Shown here piece after piece: positions 9,922-21,900 of a stretch of DNA of 36,487 nt. Position 1 is the first letter of the stretch. The number at the start of each line of letters is the position of its first letter. A model generated the notes under the pieces. It was not told where the DNA came from. It worked only from the letters and a program-made list of their open reading frames with translations, and did no database searches. The translations under genes and the position numbers were made by a program. Source of the stretch: Plakobranchus ocellatus (taxonomy: Eukaryota; Mollusca; Gastropoda; Plakobranchidae); NCBI GenBank assembly GCA_019648995.1, contig BLXT01003739.1, positions 546,755 to 583,241 of the forward strand, in the 5' to 3' direction.

Positions 9922-12900
9922 TAAGATTTTACATCTGTTGTGGGGCTTTCTTTCTCAGACCTATCTACGGTGGATTATCTGAGACATTGCTGTGGGGTAT
10001 ATATTGTATCTAGTTTTATATACGCCACAAAATCAGTGGCCCCACAAGATACACAATCTCTTAATGTATAGTTTTATATGTCCCACAAAAGCATTGGCCT
10101 CACAATAAACATAATCGCTTGATATATCTATATGTAGTATTATATACCCCTACAAAAGCATTGGCTTCATAATAAACATAATTTTTTGTATAATATTTTG
10201 ATGCACTAGCCAAACCCAAGTAATGTGTGTGTGTGTGTGTGTGTGTGTGTGTCTATTTCCGCCCCTATGCAGTCGAAGGGCCAGGAAGAGATCGGCTCGT
10301 TTGGTATGGATTACACGATATCACACATAGATGTCCAGTTTTAGACCAACCAATGAGGGACTTTCTCAGTTTGAATCTTAGAGGCGTTGGAAAGGAGAAT
10401 ATTTTGGAAGAGACTGTTTAAGATGAGTGTATGTGTGTGTGTGCATATGTGTGCTCGTTTGCTTTTCTCAAGCTTCGTTTTGTAACCTATAATAAGTAAA
10501 GTTTGCTATCATTTTCTTTCCTTGGCGTAGGAAGGAAGGAAGGTTTTGTATATAGCCAGTCCGAAACAAAGTGGTCTAAAGCTTTTAGGCGCTCCGTCAT
10601 GCCAGGGCGCCGGTGGCGAGACTCGAACCCGCGACAGGAGGGTCCCTGCAGATCTCAGAGCGGACTCGCTAACCACTATGTCCCCGACGCCCATCTTGGG
10701 CCTAGATTTACAGGCTTACATTTTCAAGCTAAAGTGGCCCGGAGTGCATGGCTTGGAAAAATGCCTGGAGCCTTGGAAAGAGGAATTTGTTTTACACTGT
10801 TGTTATTGAGATTGCGAGGATGAGAGAATTAAAAAAAACAAAAAAAAAAAACAGTCTGATGCCTTTAGGTCCAAGGTATTTGAAAAGCTGGTAACTTCCT
10901 GAATTTTTCTTCATTTCTTTCTTTCTTTTACAAAGAGAAAGCACTTCTTCACAATAGTGCCTGCTGCTCACTTTCAAATTCAGCTTTTTTCTATTTTTTA
11001 TGATTTAAACTGATGGAAAACGAAAATTAACTGCACTCAAATTCGACAACAACAATTCTTTAAGATAAAACTGAATCTCATCTTTCAAAAAATAATGGTT
11101 TACTAATGTATTCTCCTAAATGTAGCCTAATTCAAAAACATTTACTTTAAAAACAGGCTATTCTTTGCACGCGGTTCCTTGCACGCCAGCATTTTGTAAA
11201 GAAAACCCTGTGGCAACGGCAGGCCGCGGGTAACCAAGTGCGTGACTTACTTAGCTCCTGCAGTAATAAACATTATCTCTTTTAAATTGTTTTTGTCGTT
11301 AAATGTACCCCACAAATGGATGGTCTTAAGAAAAATATAATCTCTCAAATAATATAGAGAACTACTCTAGATCTTGATCTTATAGAAATTAGAGTTGAAA
11401 AAAAGATCGAATGTGGGTTTCTTTCCCCTTCATTTGTTCGCCTGTTATTTTTCCCCCTTGTTGTTGCTTACGAGAGATCTCGGGCTTCACTTGGGATTAA
11501 GATTACATCCTATACACATCGTTTCTTGCCGATCTTCAGATCATGCGGTTCGTTTTTTTGGAAATAGCGTCTTTGTATGGTTTCATTGACTAATGAAAAA
11601 ACAACAAAGTGTGGCATTATCATTTTAAATTCCAAAACCAACAAGTTTAGATGATCGAAAACGAGAATCTATAAGTCAGCAGAAGCCTAGCTTGTTGACC
11701 TTAGAGGAAACAACGCAAATCACTGTTTCAATAGTAAAGATTTATTTACAAAATGATTGCCCTATGTACTAAAAGCTTTTTTTTATAAATTTTTGCGTTA
11801 TGCATAAAACCTTTTTTTTTTCATGAATTTGTCAGCGAGCGTTTGTATTAACTTTTTTTTTAAAGATGAACCCTTCAATCCCTTTCATCACCAACTATCA
11901 CTCTAGACCTAGAGAAAAATCCCTCTGTTCGCGGCCTCGCGGCTGCGCGACTCGTTAACAGGCGAGAGCTGCTACAGACGCCGACACTTAAGGAGAACTC
12001 AGGAGACAAAATCAGTGATCAATCTAGGCCAGTCTTGACCACAGAATAGCTTGACTTAAAGCCAGGGAGGGCAAGAGAGGCAATCGATGAAATAAATTGT
12101 ATATATATCGTTCTAAAACTTTGCTGTGCGAAATTTTTTTTATATGAAGTATTGACAATTTCTAAGCTTGTGGGGCTATAGATATTGTGGGGCCCGTATA
12201 AGTATATATAGAGAGGAAGAGGCAGAGGGAGAGAGAGAGAGAGTTCTACTATCATTTTATTTTATCTTTTTATTCACCCATTGATATTACTACTTAACTA
12301 AATAGCTAATTAGCTTATCTATGGAGACGCTTTTTTTTCTAGCTATCACTCCTGTGTCGGGAGCAAACCGGCTTATAAGGTGTTGATTTTACAGCTCTAT
12401 CAAATTATACCCAAAGAAGTCTGCATAGTTTGAACACAAACTTTTATAATGTTGATTTAAAATTCTCCAAAAAGTGTAAAATTTAGAAAGAATAAAGACT
12501 AGCAAATGTTACTCAAAAAAAACTGCGTCACAGACATTCTTAAGTCTACGGCAGTTTTGTTTTCAATTCATTAAAACTGGTTTGGTACTCTATCCATTCT
12601 TTATTTAATATTCTATAGTGTAGAGTCAGTGATTCCACGTGGCCACGTGGTTTATTACTCTATTTATTCTTTATTTATTATTCTATGGTGTAGAGTCAGT
12701 GACACCACGTGGCCACGTGGTTTGGTATTCTATTTATTCTTCATTTATTATTCTATAGTGTAGAGTCAGCGACACCACATGGCCACGTGGTTTGGTACTC
12801 TATTTATTCTTTATTATTCTATAGTGTAGAGTCAGTGACACCGCGAGGCCACGTGGTTTCGTACTCTATNNNNNNNNNNNNNNNNNNNNNNNNNNNNNNN

Positions 12901-15900
12901 NNCACGTGGCCACGTGGTTTCGTACTCTATTTATTCTTTATTTATTATTCCATAGTGTAGAGTCAGTGACACCACGTTGCCACGTGATTTGGTACTCTAT
13001 GTATTTTTTATTTATTATTCTATAGTGTAGAGTCAGTGACACCACGTGGCCTCGTGGTTTGGTACTCTATTTATTCTTTATTATTCTATAGTGTAGAGTC
13101 AGTGACACCGCGAGGCCACGTGGTTTCGTACTCTATTTATTCTTCATTTATTATTCTATAGTATAGAGTCAGTGACACCACGTGGCCACGTGGTTTCGTA
13201 CTCTATTTATTCTTTATTTATTATTCCATAGTGTAGAGTCAGTGACACCACGTTGCCACGTAATTTGGTACTCCATTTATTCTTTATTTATTATTCTATA
13301 GTGTAGAGTCAGTGACACCACGTGGCCACATGGTTTGGTACTCTATTTATTCTTTATTTATTATTCTATAGTTTAGAGTCAGTGACACCACGTGGCCACG
13401 TGGTTTGGTACTCTTTTTATTCTTTATTTATTATTCTATAGTGTAGAGTCAGTGACACCACGTGGCCACGTGGTTTGATACTCTATTTATCCTTATTATT
13501 CCATAGTGTAGAGTCAGGGACACCACGTGGCCTCGTGGTTTGGTACTCTATTTATTCTTTATTTATTATTCTATAGTGTAGAGTCAGGGACACCACATGG
13601 CCACGTGATTTGATACTCTATTTTTTTTATTTATTATTCTATAGTGTAAAGTCAGGGACACCACATGTATATGAGAAAGCTTAATGAGCATGAAATTCTT
13701 AAAACCTACCCAACTGTACTTACTGTCTTGTTCATTGCTTCTCAAATTTTGTGTAAAAATCATGAGAATAATATTATATAACTTTTGCTTTTTTGACATT
13801 AGTAGTTCCTACAGTGGATTTCGTGTAAAAACTAAGTATTTTTACACATGGCCGATTTGCGCCCTAAACTATGAGGAAGGCTATTCCTAGATTGCCTTTA
13901 GTATTCTTTTCCTGCAGTGTTAATGAGCCGAGAAGGTTTTCGTTGGTTACAGGCTCATCTGAGGCGTTAAGAAGCCTCCAGGTGAGAGTGTTGTACACGC
14001 CAAGACACGCAACACAGTACGCAACCAGTTCCTCATTCAGCAGGATCGTTGATGGAGGCTCATGGTAGTAAACCTTTAAGGAAGGCTTTTGAGGGCCCTC
14101 TGGTTTGAAGAAGAGAATGGATATGATATTAACCGCGAGAACACATTATTCCAGCGATGTTTCTACATATTATTTGGATAAAGTGGCCTCGCTAGTATTA
14201 GGTATGCTTTTAATGTTAAACCAACCTAATAACAGATGGCATAATAAGCAGGTATGAGCTCTGGATAAGATTTCGCTCTTCTCAGTTTCCGTCTGTGCTA
14301 AGGTAGCATTAAAATAATGTTCTTAAAATAATTTTTATTTCATATTGCAAAACAATCCATACTACATTTTACTGTTAACATTAACATACATAATTATGGA
14401 AACTAAAGTTTTGTGCGTCCCTGATATTAGCATATGTAGCCGTTGGTCGAGCAGAACAGAAAATATTAAACTTTGATTAGATACTCTTGAGTTCATTTTA
14501 TTGTTCGAATGATTAGAAAATCGACAATAATGATTCAAACCAGGCAAGATCATTTTCCAAAAAGCTTTTTTTATTTATCTGACGTGTGCCTCATATGCCT
14601 AATATCTGAACACCCTTGGCGTGATAACCTTTTGAAAGATAGAAGCAACACGGGCCATTTTGTACAGAACACATGGCCCAGACGACTTGCGTGTGAAGGA
14701 CCAAGATAAAAAGAATTGAATAGGATGATTGATTGAGTCATTATAGATCAAGACATTTTTGTAAAGAATAAACATCGATCAAACTCACAACTGACAAAAG
14801 GAAAACCCACCATCACATACTGTAACTCACCCACGATTGTAAAGGGAGGATTTATACTGCGTCTCTGGTTTGTAATATTGTTATTGAGAATCAAATAAGC
14901 TTCGCATGCAATGTCTTGTAACTGCAATTTCTTGTTTACATCAAGACGTAAAGCTGACTGCATCATATTCAAGCACTTTCTCGTACGGACTGATGAAAGA
15001 ATCAAATGTGGTTAGAAAATAGAAATTTGACAGGGCATATATGGGAGGCAAAGTCTTTGTCTTGGTTGTCCTAAACACCAATATCTGAGTAGTCTCGTTA
15101 TTTTTTTTTTTAATTATAATCGTTTTTATTGCAACTAGAATCGAAATAAAAATCGTTATACTACATAGAGCGGCCATCATCATTGATAACAACTATTATC
15201 ATAATGAGAAGAAGAGGTATCAGCAGCAGGGGAAGCAGCAGCTGCAAAGGCAACAACAGTAGAATAATAAGCAGCAAAAGCAACAACAGCAGTAGAATTA
15301 CCAGCAAATGACGAAACAGCAACAAGAATAGATGCAGCAGATGTAACAACAAGAGGACCAGCAGCAGAAAAAGCAGTAAGTGGACACTAGTAGCAGCAGT
15401 ACTAGAAAAGCAGCAGTACAAGCATTCAGTGGAGACTAGTAAAGCAGTACCAGTAAAAGCAGCAGCACAAGAATAGACTGGAGACTAGTAGCAGCAGTAC
15501 CAGGGGAAGCAGCAGCACAAGAATAGACTGGAGACTAGTAGTAGCAGTAACAGAGAAAGCAGCAGCACAAGCACTGATTGGAGACTAGTAGCAGCAGTAG
15601 CAGAGAAAGCAGCAGCTTAGGTATTGACTGGAAGCTAGTAGCAGCAGTATTAGGAAAAGCAGCAGCTAGAATAGAAACTAAAAGCAGCAGGGAAAGCAGC
15701 TACGTGGAGAAGAACCCTGCTTCTCCAATTAGCTTCTGCAGTTGTAGCAGGGTCTGGATAAGCACAAGGAATTAGCAGAAGAAGCAGTGGGCACAGGGCA
15801 TTAGTCTCTCAGACAGTCAAAGCTGGTTCGAATAAGCAGTAGTAGCAGTAGAAGAAGAGCATGAGAAGCGGTATGAGCATTATAAGTAATACCTGGAGCA

Positions 15901-18900
15901 GTAGGAGGAGTATAGGTAGGGAAGAAGAACCAATAGGAGGAGGATTGGCAGGGAAGAAGAAGCAGTAAGAGGAGTATAAGAAGTGTAGGAGAAGTAGTAT
16001 GTGATTAAGAAGCAGGGCAAGAGAGGCAGCATGTGGAGTAGAGACGGAGTAGGAGAAGTATGAGGAGTACGGGTAGAGAAGATAAAGCAGTAAGAGGAGT
16101 ATAAGCATGGCAGGAGAAGAAGTAGGAGTAGTATTAGCAGGGCAAGAGAAACATTAGAAGAACCAGTAGAGACAGATGGTAGAGACAGTATTAGCAGTCA
16201 AGAAAGGGCAGAAGAGGTAGTATGAGAAAAAGAGGCAGGGCTAGATTAGCAGAATGTGGAGTAGAGGCGAGCAGAAAAAGCAGTAGGAGTATTTGAGTAG
16301 TAAGAGAACAGCAACAGCTTAGTGGGGGAGGAGAAAAGATATAAAGAGTAGGAAAAGCAGCAACAGCAGTAGTTTTTATTTTTAATGTTGTTGAAAAATT
16401 CTCACCGCTGCTGAAGGTAACTCGTGGATCGGTCAAGGGTATACTCTGCTCATTAACAGGACTCTTGTCAATAATAATCCAGGAAAGGTTGCCTGAACTC
16501 TCCAAGCAGGCTGAGCATTTAAAGTCCACTGGCCGGCCGAAGTGCAGTATTGACGTGTCGTGGAACTCGATGCTTATGTTCGGTTTACGTGTATCGACTA
16601 GCGGAATGAGGGGAAGACAAACTATTAAAACAAACACCATGGAGCTTTAAAGCAACACAGATCATATCAACTCCAACAACAGTGTCTCAGAAAATATCCA
16701 AATCAATATGTGGAAAAAAAAACTTTTTTAATGCTTCATCACTTTTTAAAAAATATTCTCACCCCAGTTCATGAAGCAAAACATATCAATAGTTTCGGAA
16801 GTTGCTGCGTTAAAATTTTTAAAAAAGAAACGCGGAAGTGCCTTTTCTTGATGGCACGATCTTATCATGAATAAAAAACACAATCACTTAGTCAATTTTG
16901 TTGGTACAAACTTGTTGATTGTTTATCAAAATTCAAAGGTATGAAGGACATTCGTTTTTGTGACAATTGGTTGTTGTTAGTGTGAATTGAGATGTAGACT
17001 CGGGATGGATTATATTGAGTTGGGTCTTGGTTTTTTGTAATGCTTGGTTAGATTTTGAGTAGGCCTAGATTAATCTTATTGTTCGTCTTGTAGTATTTTT
17101 TTTTTTGGTTTTAGCTTTGTTTATCCTTTTAGATCTCTGGATGTCTAGAAGGTCTCGAAAGTGTGGCGACAAGAAGTTTAAAGGAAGTACCATTATCTCC
17201 ATGGTGAATGTGTTTAATGTGAAGAAGTTTGATAGGCCAGTGTTTTTTAGTTGACCTTGACGACATAATTGGGTAATATCCTCTTTGTTCTAGAAGTTCT
17301 AGAATGTTGCCTTTTATAAGATTATTTCAATCATGCTAAATTTCCTACAATCTGTGGTCCGTGGGTATTTAGGACTGGTTGTATGACCGTGAGAGAGAAA
17401 TTCAAGAGACAGCTGAGAGATGAACCACTGATGTTTGGGAGCTTGCAGACAAAATAGTTATAAAATTAAAATTGCTGTTCTGAAACTGTTCCTTATTCAA
17501 ATTATTAATAATTCAACTAAATCAAGTGTCCTCAACCTCCATCTCACAACTGATCCGAAAGTATCATAAGTTTCCTAACTCGTTATGTCTTACACAAAAT
17601 CCATGTCACAAATGATTCACAGAATAATAAATTTACCTGGCTAGATTTACCCTTCAGAATCTCCAATACCCTGAAATTGTTACAAGTCATTCGGCAGTGC
17701 CGATGATTACCCACTTAGATCTAGGCCTACCGTAAGCAAGCTCCATGTCGCAAGTGATTCGGCATTATCATTGATTATCCAACTAGATCTTCCTTACTGA
17801 ATCTCCTATACCCTTAAAAGCATCATCCCTTTAAAGGGAAGAGAGCATGAGAAATATAGTTACAAGAGAAATCAATAATACACAACAAAAATAAACATTC
17901 GCCATCATAATCAACAGAAAGAACGTTTCCACAACGTTCTATTGAGGCTTTAATAGCACAAGGATTAGCGAATCCGTCATGAGATTCGCACGGAATTTTC
18001 AGTCGTGGGTCCAGGTTCGAGACCTTCATAAGCACCCTGGTGTAACCAAAAACTAGACTTAGGGTTTGCTTTTGAATGCACGTCAACTCGAGAATTCTAA
18101 AATGACCCAGTTAAGGGAAGTTGCTTTATGCAAATCGAACGAGAATTCATTACGTAAACGAACTTGACCAATGTTCTATTTTTAGCGCAAGGATTTCCCT
18201 TATATCTTCTCGAAGAATGCTTTGTTTTGATTTTAGGATTATGATAGAACGTTCTAGATCTATATTTTCGAACATTCTACGCTTGCATTATGGGATAGAT
18301 TTCCAGAAATTTGTAGTTTTCGTTTGGAAAAAGTATAAATACCGGGAGAAGATTGGTGAAAGGTATCACACAGAGTAGGCAGAGAGTTCACAGAGATCGC
18401 TGAGGTTGTAGCGAGATCATTGTATAGCGATTACACAGATTCATAGAGCTAGATCTAGATTTTTTACCGACGGCCTATGTGAATATTGTTTGATTTGATT
18501 TCCTGCTGTTGAGTTAAATAAACGCAGTTTTTCATTTTTTTGCATTTTTCACACAATCTCCAGCGTTCCATTATTTTCAGCTAGATTTATAGATCTAAAG
18601 AACTCAACGTCTCACATCAGAGGTAATATCTACCTTTTATTTCTGATGTTTGTGACATATTGACGACCTCGACGAGATAGCTGATCGGAAAGTGAGATCG
18701 TGTGTTAGATCTAGAAATATCGGCGATGGCTACGATGGAGGAAATTGTCAAGCAAGCGGACCTGTTGGGATATCGAAGAGAGAAGAGAGAGGAATATTTG
18801 AAACAGGAGTTTAAGCTTTTCGCAGAACGTCAGGAAAGGAAGGAGAAGAAAGAAGCTGAGCGTCAGGCAAGAGAAAAGAAGGAAGAAGCTGAACGTCAGA

Positions 18901-21900
18901 AAAGTAAGGAAAAGGAAGAAGCCTGTTGGGATATCAAGGTTAGAAGAGAGAGGAATATTTGAAATAGGAGTTTAAGCTTTTCGAAGAACGTCAGGAAAGA
19001 AAGGAGAAGGAAGAAGCTGAACGTCAGGCAAGAGAAAAGAAGTAAGAAGCTGAACGTCAGGAAAGTAAGGAAAAGGAAGAAGCTGAACGTCAGGCAAGAG
19101 AAAAAAAGGAAGAAGCTGATCGCAAGGAAAGGTTGGAGTTGGAGAAGATAAAACTAGATTCGGAGATGAAGCTGTTACAGGCAAAAATTCAGGCTGGGTA
19201 GTCAAGAACGAACCCAACGGCAGCGGCGCGAGATCGAGCGACGCAGGAGCCAAACACCCGAAGCTGCCTAACTTTCAACATAGGAGGGATGACCTCGACA
19301 TTTGGCTGACAAGGTTTGAGAGATTTGCGGAAAATAACTTCTGGTCCAGGGAGAAATTGTCATCATCGCTTTGTGCGCTGCTAACCGGACGTGCCTTGGA
19401 TTGCTATGGGCGGCTTTCGGCTGAGCAGGCAAAGGAGGTAAAAGAGGCTCTAATGAAGAGGTATTCCCTGACGGAGGATGGCTATCGTCGCAAGTTTCGC
19501 ACATGCAAACCAGCAGAATGAATGTGAGAGCCCTGGTGTGTTTATACTGTGCATTGTTACGTAATTGGACAGATAGATTGAGTTTTCTAAGACGGATAAG
19601 TCGTATAAAAAATTAAAGGACGAGATAGTGCGAGAACAGTTCATGGATGCATGTCCAGAAGATCTAGCTACGAGTTTGCGGGAGAAAGACCTACCTACAC
19701 TTGAAAGAGTTGTGAAGGAGGCAGATTTGTTTCTAAAGGCCAGAAATAGGAAGTTGTGTGATCAACCTCGCAAAGTGTTTCAGGGTAATGCTCGGCCTCG
19801 AATGGACTCTGTGCGGCCGCTTGAATCGGAGAATAAGTTTAATGGTGGACAATGAGCAGGGGAGGCGAAGACGGGCGTGGCTGACCAGAGGTCGGGCTCC
19901 AAGTGCAAGAAGACCGGACATATCGCTCGGTATTGCACAGCTGTGGATAGTACCACAGATAAGGCTGGTGCGGTAGTGGTAGTGAAGACGACTGAGGTGA
20001 ATACAGCTGAAGTGAGGAAACCTGCGAAGGGCCCCACGATGGGGGTGACGGGCGGTTTTCAGAGTGAGGTAGAAGATTGTATGCTGAAGCTGGCCAGTGG
20101 GAAGTCTGTACCTGTGATTACAAACTGTGCTGCTCTGAGAGATCCGGAGAAGACTAGGAGTCTTGGTCTACCTGTCTTAAAGGGAGAGATAGGCGGTTGT
20201 GAAGTCGACGTGATGCGCAACACTGGCTGCGAGGGTGTCGTGGTGAGGAAACAACTGGTCGACGCGAGTCAACTGACTGGTGAGTGCTGTCTACTGCTGA
20301 GGATAGACAACACTGCGCTGTTGGCTGAGAAGGCAGTCATCAGCTTGAGGACGCCTTTCCTTAGTGGAGAAGTGAAGGCGTTGTGCATACCGGACGCCAT
20401 CTGTGATGTCATCGTTGGGAACGCGGAAGGAGCTAGGAACCGGAGGACCCTGACATGTCTGTGATGGTGGGTGCGGCGACGACCAGGGCGCAAGCGAAGC
20501 GCGAAGCGCTAACCAAGCCGTTGTGGGTGCCTGATATAGAGAGTCACGTAGGAACTGATCGCGAGCAGTTGATCAAACTCCATCGAGAGGATCCAAGAAT
20601 ACTCGCGCTGGTGGATGCTGGAAGAACTTCGCGGAGAGGAGGGAAGGTCGTTTCCTTTGAGAAGGCGAAGGGCATCGTGTACCGGCGGTACGAGGATCTT
20701 AGACGTAATGTGGATGTGAAGCAGGTGGTGCTACCCAAGCCGCTGCGGGAATATGTGATGTCGGTAGCCCACGATTCTATTACTGGAGCGCATCTTGCGA
20801 TCAAGAGAACGAAACACAAGGTCCTGGGCAACTTCTACTGGTCTGGTGTAGATGACGACGTGACGAGGTACTGCCGATCGTGTGACGTGTGTCAGCGGAC
20901 TGTGAAGAAAGGTACTATGCCTAGAATGCCTTTAGAGAAAGTTCCCCTGATTGATACCCCATTTAAGAGAGTGGCGACAGACTTAGTAGGTCCTATAAAC
21001 CCACCAAGTGAAGCGGGACACAGGTTCATCCTGGACTACGCCATGTGGACTACGCCACGAGGTTTGCCGAGGCGGTGCCGTTACACAAGATCGACACGAA
21101 ATCTGTGGCAGAGGCGCTGGTAGACATCTCCAGCCGACTGGGTGTACCAGAGGACGTGCTGAGTGACCAGGGAAGGCAGTTCATATCAGACTGCATGAAG
21201 GAGGTCTGCCGTCTCCTTGGCATCAAACCGAAAACCACAACCCCGTACCACCCGATGTGCAACAGACTGGTGGAGAGGTTCAACGCGACCCTGAAGACCT
21301 GCCTTCGTCGCCTGTGCAGTGAGCAACCTCGACAGTGGCACCGGTACATCAACCCTCTTCTGTTTGCTTTCAGAGAGGCGCCACAGGAGTTTGCCCCATT
21401 CGAGTTTCTGTATGGGAGGACTGTACAAGGGCCCATGCATATCCTGCGTGAGCTTTGGACGAAGGAGATCGAATGCTTCGACGACATTCTCAAGATAGCT
21501 CGTGAGGAACTGGAGAAGGCCCAAGGACGGCAGAAGCGCTACTACAACCGGACGGCCAAGCGCAGAAAGTTCTCTATGGGAGAGAAGGTGTTAATCCTGC
21601 TGCCGACGGATTCAAACAAACTCCTGATGCAGTGGAAGTGGCCGTTTGACATTGTGGTGACCGTTGGGATCAACGATTACCGGGTCAACATGGGAGGGAA
21701 GGAGAAAACCTTTCATGCCAACTTGTTGAAGGGGTATATTGCCCGTGACCAGGACGCCAGCCAAGCAACTACGGATGAAGGGCCGCCAACGAGCAGCTCC
21801 GCTATACCCGCTGCAAGTGTAACAGTCATTAAAGATTTCGAAGGTGAACACTTCAACGACAGTGACTGTGAAGCTCTACGTGAGTTAGGTGGATGGGGCA

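Noticed and set aside
10525..10693. Functional tRNA gene at the A/B-box pair
   Set aside because: No plausible cloverleaf with a 7 bp acceptor stem could be drawn, and the region continues into a SINE body and tail.
10503..10823. 106-codon plus-strand ORF with RRWRDSNPRQEG
   Set aside because: Read through the antisense of a tRNA-like B box in a SINE, a well-known false ORF.
12709..12960. 83-codon ORF across the 70 bp satellite and N gap
   Set aside because: Repeat-derived and crosses unknown bases.
16598..16640. Signal peptide start for a two-domain Ig protein (Met at 16640, hydrophobic run)
   Set aside because: The hydrophobic residues are encoded by the pyrimidine tract of a strong acceptor at 16598, and a further in-phase Ig domain lies upstream. 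Kept only as an alternative.
17823..18086. Cys-containing 87-codon minus-strand ORF that might be another Ig exon
   Set aside because: It spans the SINE head and the start of the Gmr1-like LTR, crossing the insertion point. No flanking acceptor and donor in phase 1 were found.
18661..18690. Primer binding site identity for the Gmr1-like element
   Set aside because: The sequence after the LTR (TGACGACCTCGACGAG) did not match any tRNA 3' end I could recall over more than a few bases, so no tRNA is named.
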